A DNA stretch of 64,000 nucleotides from Synaphobranchus kaupii (Eukaryota; Chordata; Actinopteri; Anguilliformes; Synaphobranchidae): positions 11,907,628 to 11,971,627 of the forward strand of contig CM056380.1 of NCBI GenBank assembly GCA_029718625.1, given 5' to 3'. Positions 1 to 9,749 of the stretch are shown piece by piece (the stretch's first letter is position 1; each line of letters begins with the position of its first letter). The notes beneath the pieces were generated by a model that ran no database searches, was not told the DNA's origin, and was given only the letters and a program-made list of their open reading frames with translations. A program made the position numbers and the translations under genes.

Positions 1-1292
1 CAGCTCCATCAACAACAGCTGCTCCAACAACTACCTCTGCTCCAACCACAACGGCTGTGCCCACAACTAATACAGCTCCAATTACAACAGCTTTTGCCAC
101 ACCCACAACAGCTGCCGACACAACTACATCAGCTCCAACCACAACAGCTGCCTCCACAACTACATCAGCTCCAACCCCAACAGCGGCCCAAACAAATACC
201 TCTGCTCCAACCACATCAGTGGCCCTTACAACTACCTATGCTTCAACCACAACGGCTGTCCCCACAACTACAACAGCTTCAACCACAGCAGCTGCCACCA
301 TGCCTCCATTAGTTCAAACCACAACAGTTACCCCAGCAACAACATCAGCTCCAACCACAACAGCTGCACCCACAACTACTTTGGCTCCAACGACAGCAGG
401 TGCCACCACAACTACATCAGCTCCAACCACAACAGCTGCCCCCACAACTACATCAGCTCCAACCGCAACAGCTGCCCTAACAACTGCCTCTGCTCCAACA
501 ACAACAGCAGTCCCCACAACTACTTTAGCTCCAACCACAACAGCTGCCCCCACAACTACTTCAGCTCCAACCACAACCGCTGTCCCCACGACTACAACAG
601 CTTCAACCACAGCAGGTGCCCCCACAACTACTTCAGCTCCAATCACAACAGCTGATCCCACAAGAACTACAGCTCCAACAACATCAGCTGTGCCCACAAC
701 TACATCAGCTCCAAGCACAGCAACAACGCTCAGCACCAGTTTAGCTCCAACCACAACAGCTGCACCCACAACTCCATCAGCTCCAACCACAACAGCTGCA
801 CCCACAACTCCATCAGCTCCAACCTCAACAGCTACCCCCACAACTACTTTATCTCCACCTACAACAGCTGCACCCACAACTTCATCAACTCCAAGCACAA
901 CACCAATGCCCACCACCAGTTTAGCTCCAACCACAACAGATGTACCCACAACTCCATCAGCTCCAACCACAACAGCTGCACCAAAATCTACATCAACTCC
1001 AACAACATCTACAGCACCCATTCCTACTGCATCCCAAACTAAAACTGCCGCCCAGACTACAACTTCATCTCCTACAACAACTATACCTCCGACAACAACC
1101 AACAGTCCCTCCCCAACTGCCACTGCTGCCCCCACTATAAGTTCTGCCCCGACTACAACTACCATGCCACCAACATCAGCCAAAAACATTATTATCCTCC
1201 TGGCGTTCACCTCGCAGGACCTCTTCACCCCTGACCTCGCAGATCCTTTGTCCCAGGCTTTTATTAATAGAGCGCAACTGATCAGGGACCTG
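1..1292 (+). CDS. Mucin-like gene, PTS exon A plus start of SEA domain 1
   Basis: The frame is open from position 3 with no start codon needed, so this is an internal exon cut by the window edge; the Met at 57 is not a likely start. About 380 residues are degenerate repeats of the type [12 protein letters not shown] (36-bp period). From about 1180 the composition changes to non-repetitive sequence ([19 protein letters not shown]), the beginning of a SEA fold. The donor CTG|GTGAGT lies at 1293, phase 0. Reading on past it gives a stop at 1329, which supports the donor. Confidence 0.82.
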
Positions 1293-4200
1293 GTGAGTCT
1301 GAATACTTCAGTTACTTCTTTCTTGTATTAAGAACAAATCCACACATTTTACAATATCCAGTCGCTTGTTACCTTTGTAATGAATAAACAAAGATTAATT
1401 AAAATAGTTTGTGATAGTATTTTCGTAAAGTATTTCCTTAAATAATCATTCTTCTGTTTTCAGCTTGAACCCATCTACAGACTTGCATATCCTTCCTTTG
1501 TCAGCCTGTTAGTCAAAAGATTCAGGTGAGTTCAGATATACATGAGTCTGTACTATAGTATGTCTGTAAGTGTGTGTCTGCCTTTTTCTTGAGGTTGTGA
1601 ACACATTTGCTCATGACCATGTGTGATCTATATATCTATGTTCTGTTCTAGGCAAGGCTCAGTTATCACAGAAACAGAGATGACCTTCCGTACTTCAAGT
1701 TCATCACCCAGTGATGATCAGGTGGAAAGCAGCCTGTTAAATGTATTGGAAAACACAACTGTCTCAGAGCTCAATATTGATCCCAGCTCTATTACAGCCA
1801 AATCAATATCAGCCACTATTACGACAGCTGCACCCACTACTACTGCAGCCCAAACTACAACTGCAGCCCTGACTATGACTGTAGGTCTCTCAACTACTGG
1901 ACACCTGACAACAACTGAGGCTCCCAGCACAACTGTAGGTCCAACTACCAGTGCAGCCACAACAAAAACTGCAGCCCCCACTACAACTGCAGCACCCACT
2001 ACAACAGAAGCACCGACGACAACTGCAGCCCCCACTACAACTGCAGCCCCCACTACAACTGAAGCACCGACTACAACTGCAGCCCCTCCTACAACAGAAG
2101 CTCCCAAAACAATTGCAGCCCCCACGACAACTGCAGCCTTGACAACAACGGCAACCCCCACTACAACTGCAGCCCCAACTACAACTGCAGCCCCCACTAC
2201 AACTGCATCCCCGACAACAACTACAGGCCCCACTACAACTACAGCTTCCTCTACAACTCGAGGCCCAACTACAACTGCAGCCCCCAGTACAACTTCAGCC
2301 CCGACAACAACTGCAGGCCCCACTACAACTACAGCTTCCTCATCAACTGGAGCCCCAACTATAACTGCAGCCCCCAGTACAACTTCAGCCCCGACAACAA
2401 CTGCAGCCCCCTCTACAACAGCAGCCCCCACTACAACTGCAACCCAAACTACAACTGCAGCTCTGACTACGACTGTAGGTCTCTCTGCAACTATAGACCT
2501 GACAACAACTGCGGCTCACAGCACAACTGTAGCTCCAACTACCACTGCAGCCACAACAACAACCGCTACCCCCACTACACCTGAAGCTCAGACTACAACT
2601 GCAGCCCCCACTACAACTGCAGCCCCAACCACAACTGTAGCTCCCACTACAACCACAGCTTCGATTAGAACTGCAGCATCCACTCCAACTGCAGCCTCGT
2701 CAACAACTCCTGCTCCCACTCCAACTGCAGCTCAAACCGTAGCTGCCACTACAACCACAGGCTCGATTACAACCGCAGCACCCACTACACCAGTAGCTCT
2801 CACTACAACTGAAGCCACAACTCCAACTGCAGCCTCAACAAAAACTGCAACCACCACTACAACTGAAGCCCCCAGTGCAACTGCAGCTCCCTCTACAACC
2901 ACAACTGCGACTAGAACTGCATCCTCCACAGCAACTGCAGCCCCCACTACAACTGCAGCCCCAACCACAACCGTTGCTCCCACTACAACTGCAGCCTCGA
3001 TTAGAACTGCAGCATCCACTCCAACTGCAGCCTCGTCAACAACTCTTGCTCCCAATCCAACTGCAGCCCAAACTTCAACCGTAGCTGCCACTACAATTGC
3101 AGCCCCGACAAAAACTGCAGTTCCAACTACATCCTTAGCCCACAGTACAACTGTAGCCCCCACTAAAACTCCAGCCCCAACTACAACCCCAGCTCCAACT
3201 GCAGCCTCGATTAAAACTGCAGCACCCACTACAACTGCAGCTCTCACTGCAACCGCAGCCTCGATTACAACCGCAGCACCCACTACAACTGCAGTCATGA
3301 CAAGTGCAGTTCCCACTACAGCTGCAGCCCTGACTAAAACTGCAGCATCAACAACAACTGCAGCACCAACAACCGCAGCCCCCACTACAACTGCAGCTGC
3401 CACTACAACTACAATCCAAACTACAACCATAGCTCCCACTACAACTGCAGCCCTGACTAAAACTGCAGCCCCAACAACAACTGCAGCTCCCACTACAAGT
3501 GCAGCCCCGACTATAACTACAGCCCAGGTTACAAGTGCAGCCCCCACTATAACTACAGCCCAGGCTACATATGCAGCCCTCACTACAACAGCAACATCGA
3601 CTATAACCGCAACTCCCACTACAACTGCCACTCAAACTACAACCGTAGCTCCCACTACAACAACAGCACAAAAAAACACTTTAGCTCCAACCACAAGCAC
3701 TGCCCCCACAAGTATTGTAGCTCCAACCACAACAGCTGCCTCCATAACTACTTTAGCTCTAACCAAAACAGCTGCCCCAACAACTATTGTAGCTCCAACC
3801 ACAACAACAGTTGCTATTAAAACGCCTTTAGGTCTAACCACAACAGCTTCCCCAGAAAGTACTTTGGCTGCAGCAACAACAGCTGCTCTAACTACAATAG
3901 CTGGCCCTACAACTATTTTAGCTCCAATCACAGATATATTAGCTGCAACCACAGCAGCTGCCCCCACACATTCCTTAGCTCCAGCCACAACAGTTGCCCC
4001 CACAAGGAATTTACCTCTAACAACAGATGCAGGTACAAGCAAATCACCTCTACCAGCAGCAACTTCAGTACCAGCTCCACCAGCCACTCCTCCTGCTACT
4101 TCAGCCCCGACAGATCCACCATCAAGAAACGAGGGTGTCTTACTGCTGGCCTTCAGAATCACTAGAACCTTTATACCAGCATTGTTAATCCAGAACTCAC

Positions 4201-7200
4201 CTGAATTCCGGAGCCTGGCTCTTAATGTCACTACGGAGGTAATCTGTCAGAACACAGAGTTGTGTCCAAGCTAAATGATTGTATTCTTCAAACATTTTTT
4301 TGTTTCGGTTTGATTAAATTGCATAATCGGTTAGTGGTTACGGGAGTTTGACTGAATCCACGGGACAGTTTTACACTTATACTTTACTGTTATTCTATAC
4401 TTTATACTGAACCCTAGATTCAATAAACATTTGTATTTCACTTTCACACTTAAACAATGTAGCTGAAACAAACATAAAAAAACTTTTTTATGTATAAGGA
4501 CAAAGATTCAGTGACACTAAATGTCAAGTTTTCATTGCATTTACTTACAAATTCTGTGCTTAATATATGCAAAATAAATGCCTCTAGCTCAAACAGCTAT
4601 AAATGAGCTAAATAAGAGGCAATAAGGAAGAAAGGAAAACAGAGGTACTCCTCAAAGAAAAGGTGAAAAGGATCCTAAACATCTAAACCTATACTGTAAA
4701 CTAAAAGGAAGTTCCTACATTTCTTTGAAAGAAAAGGAAAGCATATACTGATACTTGGCTTAATTGTGGCAAGTTTGACACAAAAGCGCCAAAACCGGAA
4801 AGCACAGCGCTTAAGTACCCAGCCAGACACCTGAAACAGGTGCAATAGATAAGTACCGGGTGGTGGAAAAACATGGCAAGGACGCTGTCCCGTGGCTGCG
4901 AGAGAAACCTCTGCAGAGAATGGGCAGCAACCTGCAAAACCATGACAGTATTATACTAACCTGCATACCTGTACCTGTTCTGACTTATTCTTCACAGTTG
5001 AATCGTGGGTACAGATTGGCATTCCCTCTAACCTTCCTCAGGTGTATTGTTGTCAGTTTCAGGTAAGAGCAGAAGCTCCTTTTATTGGCTACAGCTATTA
5101 CCATGGTGATGGGTTACTGCTGCAGTCACTGCCCCAGGATGAGATATGGCCATTAGTGGTGTTACCATATTTTCTACTGAGTCACTTTGACATTGTGGTG
5201 CCAGAAGGACCATGAGTGCAGCTGCTTTATAGTAAAGTCTGCTTCTCGTCTAACCTTTCTGTTTCTCTTCTTTCCTCTTTCCCTTCCTCCCCCTTCTCTC
5301 TTTGTCATTCCCTCACCACCACTCCCTCCCTCCTTTCACCCCTTGCTCTTTCATGACCTTCCCATGAACAGTCGTGGACCTGCTTTCTTTTTTCCCTTCC
5401 ATCGGATGGATTCCGTAGAAGTGAAGACAAACCTGATCTTCAGGAACCAGACCGTAGTTCCAAATGGCACCACGGCACACACAACCCTCACTCAGGCCCT
5501 TAATGATTCTACGGTCTTTTTAAACATTGTTCCATCCAGCATTACTGCAGGTCAGTTCAAGTTGCATCATACTTATTTACTTATTCTTCCAAGCAGTGTT
5601 AAATTGGCATATTTAAAATGGTTCTGGTATTATTTATATATTTAAAGTGACGGTCAAGGAAAATCTGTTATATGCTTATAACCACATTATTTATGGCTAA
5701 TAAAAGGGACATGAAGCACTCGGTAAAGTGGCTCTGCTTCGTTATCTTTTTACCTTAAATTAGATATGACCGTGCGTTCAAATCTCAAACCGACCTGTAT
5801 TTGCTGGGAAAAGAAGTTGAAATTAGCTTTTTTCCCACTAGGGCACAGCCATCTTGGACCAACTGCGGTCGTGACGTCACTAGGTTGGTTGGTCTCTGCT
5901 GCTCAATGTATTCCTATGGGAAAATAGCTGACTTTCAGTGAGCTGAACGATGTATCGTGAGGAAAAAATAAAACAAAATACGCACAGACGGTCACAGACG
6001 GCCCCAAGATGCTCAAATGAGTATTACCGAACAAAACTTAATTTCCATGAACTGCTTCTGACCTAATGCTGTGGCCAGCCGACAACTGCAGCGCCGCTGC
6101 ATTGCCTTGATATATTAGTTAACAGCCTGCAAATATATACCTACTGCGACCTAGCATCAGAAGCTAACGCTTATTTTATATTGGCAATATTAGCTAGACA
6201 TGACTTAAGCTCCCAAACTGTTTGTCAAGGCAATGCAGCGGCGCTGCAGTTGCCAGCTCGTCAGGCCACAGCATTAGTAGGCTATGGTCAGAATGGGTCA
6301 GAAGCAGTTCGTGGAAATTAAGTTTTAAATTAAGTTTTGTTCGGTAATACTCATTTGAGCATCTTGGGGCAATCGAAAAAAAGCGTCTGTGCATTTTTTG
6401 TTTTATTTTTTCCTCACGATACATCGTTGAGCTCACTGAAAGTCAGCTATTTTCCCATAGGAATACATTGAGCAGCAGAGACCAACCAACCTAGTGACAT
6501 CATGACCGCAGTTGGTCCAAGATGGCTGCGCCCTAGTGGAAAAAAAGCGAATTTCAACTTTTTTTTCCAGCAAATACGGGTTGGTTTGAGATTTGAACGC
6601 ACGGTCATATCTAATTTAAGATAAAAAGCTAACAAATCAGAGCCACTTTACCGAGTGCTTCATGTCCCCTTTAACGAATCAGAGCCACTTTACCGAGTGC
6701 TTCATGTCCCCTTTAATGAATCAGAGCCACTTTACCGAGTGCTTCATGTCCCCTTTAATGAATCAGAGCCACTTTACCGAGTGCTTCATGTCCCCTTTAA
6801 TGAATCAGAGCCACTTTACCGAGTGTTTCATGTCCCCTTTAACGAATCAGAGCCACTTTACCGAGTGCTTCATGTCCCCTTTCACGAATCAGAGCCACTT
6901 TACCGAGTGCTTCATGTCCCCTTTAACGAATCAGAGCCACTTTACCGAGTGCTTCATGTCCCCTTTAACGAATCAGAGCCACTTTACCGAGTGCTTCATG
7001 TCCCCTTTAAGGGATGTATTGAGCACCAATAAAGCGGGAGGAATAAATTCCATTGCAATCTCGTTAAATTTCAGTCTGTATCTCTTTATTCCTGTATGCT
7101 GAAAAAAAAGGGTGGAGGTGAAATGGGTCCATGTTGACGTAGATGTGAAACCTCAACCAATACATACTTTGATTTCATTACATAACACTTCTCATAGTTT

Positions 7201-9085
7201 GAGGCGAATAAAACCATCCTGTTCCACTAAGAAATCCTAAAGTTTGAACCAAACGCTCGTTTTGTTTGCCCTTGAGAATAGTTGTCCACGTTATCAGCAT
7301 TTGGATTTGGAATAGTTAGTTAGCTAAAGTGTTTTTTTCCCCCGCTCTCCTTATCCCTATACCAATTTTCTCCATCCCTCCGTGGTGCTAGCTAGTAACA
7401 TTAGCTTGCTCCTCGCACAGCTCAGCATGGAAACAAACTAATCACTCACGCATCGTTTTTACTTGGTGCACTGCTCATTCATCAGATAATATATAGAAAA
7501 TAATAGATAGTTAAGATTTTGCCAAATAGACCATGCCTTGGAAATGGTTTTGTTGTGTTGTTCAGTGGCTGGTTGCAGTAACAAAAATACGACGAGAACC
7601 ATTTTCCACTGAAGTACTTAGTTGCCATGCACGTAGTTTTCATTTGATTAACAAACTAAATGAATGAATGGGCCTTTAAATAAATTTTTAAAACTCGATG
7701 AAACCTACCATTAATTAATGATTTGTGTGGAACATATGCATTTGGTGAAACGTCGCCTTGAAATTTAGCTTGCTTTAAATAGACTAACATTAGATCAAAC
7801 GGTTGCAATACTCTGCTTAATGTTTAAGTTAACTTAACTTTGATTGCGAGCTTGCATGTGATATTTATCTTTGATAGCAACCGCACTGTATTTTACTTTG
7901 AATTGATTGCATTAATTCCTCACCGGGTTCAAACCTATGGTTCAAACCATAAAAACAGTGATGTGGTTCAAACATGTAGCGCTGGATAACGTTGATGGCA
8001 CTCGGGTTGAGGGCATGGATTTTAGACCACACCACTACAATCCAGAGTCCTTTCAAGACTGAGTTTATTAGCTGACTTTGGGATGGATATTAATATACCT
8101 ATTCACATTTTCTTGAAAAGATATTTGATGGGTGTGTAGTGGATACATCCCTTTGTGATACACTGCCTGGCCAAAGAAGAAGTTGCCGTTGCACCCATCA
8201 TGCATAGTGCCCACTGTACAAGCCTCTGGAGGCAGTGTTATGATCTGGGGTTGCTTCAATTGGTCAGGTCTAGGCTCAGCAACATTATGTAGCAATAAAA
8301 TTAAGTCAGCTGAGTACCTGAATGTACTGAATGACCAGGTTATCCCATGAATGGGCATATTCCATGACGACAATGCCAAGATTCATAGGGCTCAAATTGT
8401 GAAAGAGTGGTTCAGGGAGCACAAGGAATCATTTTCACACATGAATTGGCCACCAGAGTCCTGACCTTAACCCCATTGAAAGTCTTTGGGATGTGCTGGA
8501 GAAGACTTTTTGGAGTGGCTCGATTCTCCCATCATCAATACAAGATCTCGTCCAAAAGTGAATGCAACTCTGGGCGGTGGTCCAACAAAATATTAGAGTG
8601 TGCAAATTTTTTTTGGCCAGGCAGTGTATGTTGTGGTTATTTATTTATTTATTTATTTATTTTTCCGGTGCTTTTACCCGTGCACGTCCAACCTCATCAC
8701 ACAAGATAAATAAATAAATAAATAATCACCGCTCTAAGTAGTTCTCAACTCATTCGACAACTGGCTTAGACACGTTACTGTTGATGCATTAATTTCTCAT
8801 GTGTATAGGTTTTCAGTGTTTTTTCTTTTTAGTAATGCAACCTGCTTTTGATATTTATTTATGTGTTTTGCACAAAAACACTCATTATTCAACTTTTGTC
8901 TTTAAACAGAAATTCTGGACAATACCCCCACCACAACCACAACAATAACTACCACAGCTACAACTAGCAGTGCCACGGCAACAAACAAACCCCAGGAAGT
9001 CATAACCTTTCTGTTTCCTGTTATTCTGGTCATTTACTATCTGTCAACAGATATGAACCTGCCTCAGGTTTACCTAGATGAATAA
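1..9085 (+). CDS. Mucin-like membrane glycoprotein with two SEA domains (3' part of gene)
   Basis: The gene runs in from the left edge, so its start, signal peptide and upstream exons are missing. I infer six exons: 1-1292, 1464-1525, 1652-4238, 4998-5062, 5372-5550 and 8910-9085. All inferred introns have GT/AG ends and join in frame. The protein order is: long Thr/Pro/Ala/Ser (PTS) region, SEA domain 1, second long PTS region (about 750 residues), SEA domain 2, short Thr-rich stem, a hydrophobic segment and a short tail ending in TAA at 9083-9085. PTS regions are the usual sites of dense O-glycosylation, and SEA domains are typical of membrane mucins at epithelial surfaces. It resembles transmembrane mucins in layout, but I cannot assign an orthologue. 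The exon model is inference from splice signals and reading frame; no transcript was available. Confidence 0.82.
1464..1525 (+). CDS. Mucin-like gene, short SEA-1 middle exon (62 bp)
   Basis: This exon lies between a pyrimidine-rich acceptor (tctgttttcag) and a GTGAGT donor at 1526. It encodes [20 protein letters not shown] plus two bases of an Arg codon. The LEPxYRxAYPSF pattern is characteristic of the SEA helix region. It starts in phase 0 and ends in phase 2. The matching exon of the second SEA domain (4998-5062) has the same phases and a similar protein, which strongly supports both. Confidence 0.82.
1652..4238 (+). CDS. Mucin-like gene, giant exon: end of SEA-1, PTS region B, start of SEA-2
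   Basis: The acceptor (ttctgttctag) completes the split Arg codon, then [12 protein letters not shown] gives the central SEA strand. GSV is the usual SEA autoproteolysis site. The SEA end reaches about residue 50 ([10 protein letters not shown]). About 750 residues of PTS repeats follow, built on an 18-bp unit encoding AAPTTT and drifting toward APTTxLAPTT near the 3' end. The last 40 residues ([19 protein letters not shown]) start SEA domain 2, ending at GAG|GTAATC (donor at 4239, phase 0). At about 2.6 kb the exon is very long for a vertebrate, but normal for a mucin PTS exon. Minus-strand open frames across it are antisense shadows rich in Val and Ala. Confidence 0.85.
4239..4997 (+). other. 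Intron of the mucin-like gene, no other feature seen
   Basis: AT-rich intron between GTAATC and TTCACAG. The open frames within it, on both strands, have no recognisable protein features. Confidence 0.6.
4998..5062 (+). CDS. Mucin-like gene, short SEA-2 middle exon (65 bp)
   Basis: The acceptor ttattcttcacag is followed by [19 protein letters not shown] and SF, then a split Arg codon and donor GTAAGA at 5063. The sequence parallels the SEA-1 middle exon (YRLAF versus YRLAY) and has the same phases (0 in, 2 out). It is one codon longer. Confidence 0.78.
5372..5550 (+). CDS. Mucin-like gene, end of SEA-2 exon
   Basis: The exon encodes [20 protein letters not shown] and on to [10 protein letters not shown], matching the SEA-1 end ([10 protein letters not shown]). 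The donor GCAG|GTCAGT at 5551 is phase 1. The acceptor is problematic. By comparison with SEA-1 the exon should begin at 5405, but the two bases before it are CG, not AG. The nearest upstream AG (5370-5371) lies exactly 33 nt earlier and keeps the frame, adding about 11 residues that read through the polypyrimidine tract. I used that start, with reduced confidence. The usual Gly before the SEA cleavage Ser is Asp here. Confidence 0.62.
5701..6674. mobile_element. Palindromic MITE with about 400-bp terminal inverted repeats
   Basis: Left arm 5701-6110 and right arm 6225-6674 are reverse complements with small differences; the spacer is about 115 bp. The ends read AAAGGGACATGAAGCAC on the left and its complement followed by TTTAA on the right. 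The tip suggests a TTAA-targeting family (Kolobok- or piggyBac-like), but the left TTAA is degraded to ATAA. There is no transposase. It lies inside the last intron of the mucin-like gene. Confidence 0.78.
6633..7010 (+). repeat. Minisatellite, nine 42-bp units copied from the MITE tip
   Basis: Nine head-to-tail units of exactly 42 bp, nearly identical, each containing AGAGCCACTTTACCGAGTG and CATGTCCCCTTTAA. The unit equals the last roughly 40 bp of the right arm of the adjacent palindromic MITE. Because 42 is a multiple of three, two + frames stay open through the array (14-residue repeats such as [14 protein letters not shown]). I regard these frames as by-products. Confidence 0.9.
7011..8158. 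other. Intronic sequence, nothing recognised
   Basis: AT-rich sequence of the last mucin-like intron. No coding or structured element could be supported. Confidence 0.5.
8161..8626 (+). mobile_element. Internally deleted Tc1/mariner transposon
   Basis: Inverted ends CACTGCCTGGCCAAA and its complement are flanked by TA at 8159-8160 and 8627-8628, the Tc1 target duplication. The interior encodes pieces of a Tc1 transposase catalytic domain: [20 protein letters not shown] and [18 protein letters not shown], with stops and at least one frame change. At 466 bp it is far shorter than a typical 1.3-1.6 kb Tc1, so it is a dead deletion derivative. Confidence 0.9.
8637..8727. repeat. TTTA microsatellite facing an AAAT microsatellite
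   Basis: About seven TTTA units at 8637-8664 and about six AAAT units at 8703-8727 form an inverted pair around a 40-bp GC-richer spacer, so the segment can fold back on itself. Confidence 0.75.
8910..9085 (+). CDS. Mucin-like gene, terminal exon with stem, membrane segment and tail
   Basis: The acceptor tctttaaacag at 8908-8909 completes a Glu codon with the G left by the previous exon. About 25 Thr-rich residues ([16 protein letters not shown]) follow. Then comes a roughly 15-residue hydrophobic run ([15 protein letters not shown]) and a short tail ending [11 protein letters not shown] and TAA. The run is short for a membrane helix, so a GPI-type signal or a further downstream exon (a possible donor CAG|GTTTAC at about 9069) cannot be excluded. 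The preceding intron is about 3.36 kb and full of inserted repeats. Confidence 0.66.
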
Positions 9086-9685
9086 CCGCCTTTATGATTT
9101 TGGTTTCATTTATGTTTATTTTTCATTTTCTTCTGATAGATTTCTCTCACTTAAATTACCTACCTTATTTAAAATGGTGAGTGATCAAAGGTAAAAGTCA
9201 TGTTCACTTGTGTCATTATTCAATTTTGAATATCTGTACTGTTAAATCTGTAACTCCATTATTCATTTAAAAAATGCTTTTAAATACAAACATAATTTTT
9301 TTACTCATGTATACAAATTTATCACATACATACGTACTAATTTATCAAATATGACATCAGGGGACATCATATTTGTTTTGTGCTAGCTAAAAAGCACATC
9401 TACATGAGTTACAATTGCCTTTCTTGACTATTACTGTCTATCCCACAAAATATTATATACTGTGATTATTAACTGAGGGCTTATGAAAAGTATGTTTGAA
9501 AATAAGTCATTTGTCTAATATTACATTAATAAATCCCATCATATATTTGCATGATATTTGCTTCAGGCTGTTCTTTGAAGTTAGACCTTATGGATAAACA
9601 TTTGGAAATGAGAGATTAGGGGGGCGCGGTAATCAGCCGTTTTAACAGTTAGCAGTTAAGCCACTTGGCAGATCAACTCATCTCA
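9086..9685 (+). other. Probable 3' UTR and flank; AATAAA at 9528-9533
   Basis: AT-rich sequence after the mucin-like stop codon. A canonical polyadenylation hexamer AATAAA sits at 9528-9533, about 440 bp after the stop, which is a plausible 3' end. I see nothing else in this stretch. Confidence 0.4.
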
Positions 9686-9749
9686 TTAACCCTATTTACT
9701 TTGGCCCATTTGGCCCAATTTTCGTCTAGTTTTTACTAGTGTCAATTAA

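Noticed and set aside
314..4231. Long minus-strand open frames (Val/Ala/Gly-rich) across the mucin-like exons
   Set aside because: They are antisense shadows of the Thr/Pro/Ala codon repeats, with no start, splice or domain support.
4701..5066. Small open frames in and near the mucin-like intron
   Set aside because: No features; the + strand frame at 4860-5066 is explained by the short SEA exon at its end.
6655..7102. Repeat proteins encoded by the 42-bp minisatellite
   Set aside because: Open only because 42 is divisible by three; two frames are open at once and the units derive from a MITE tip.
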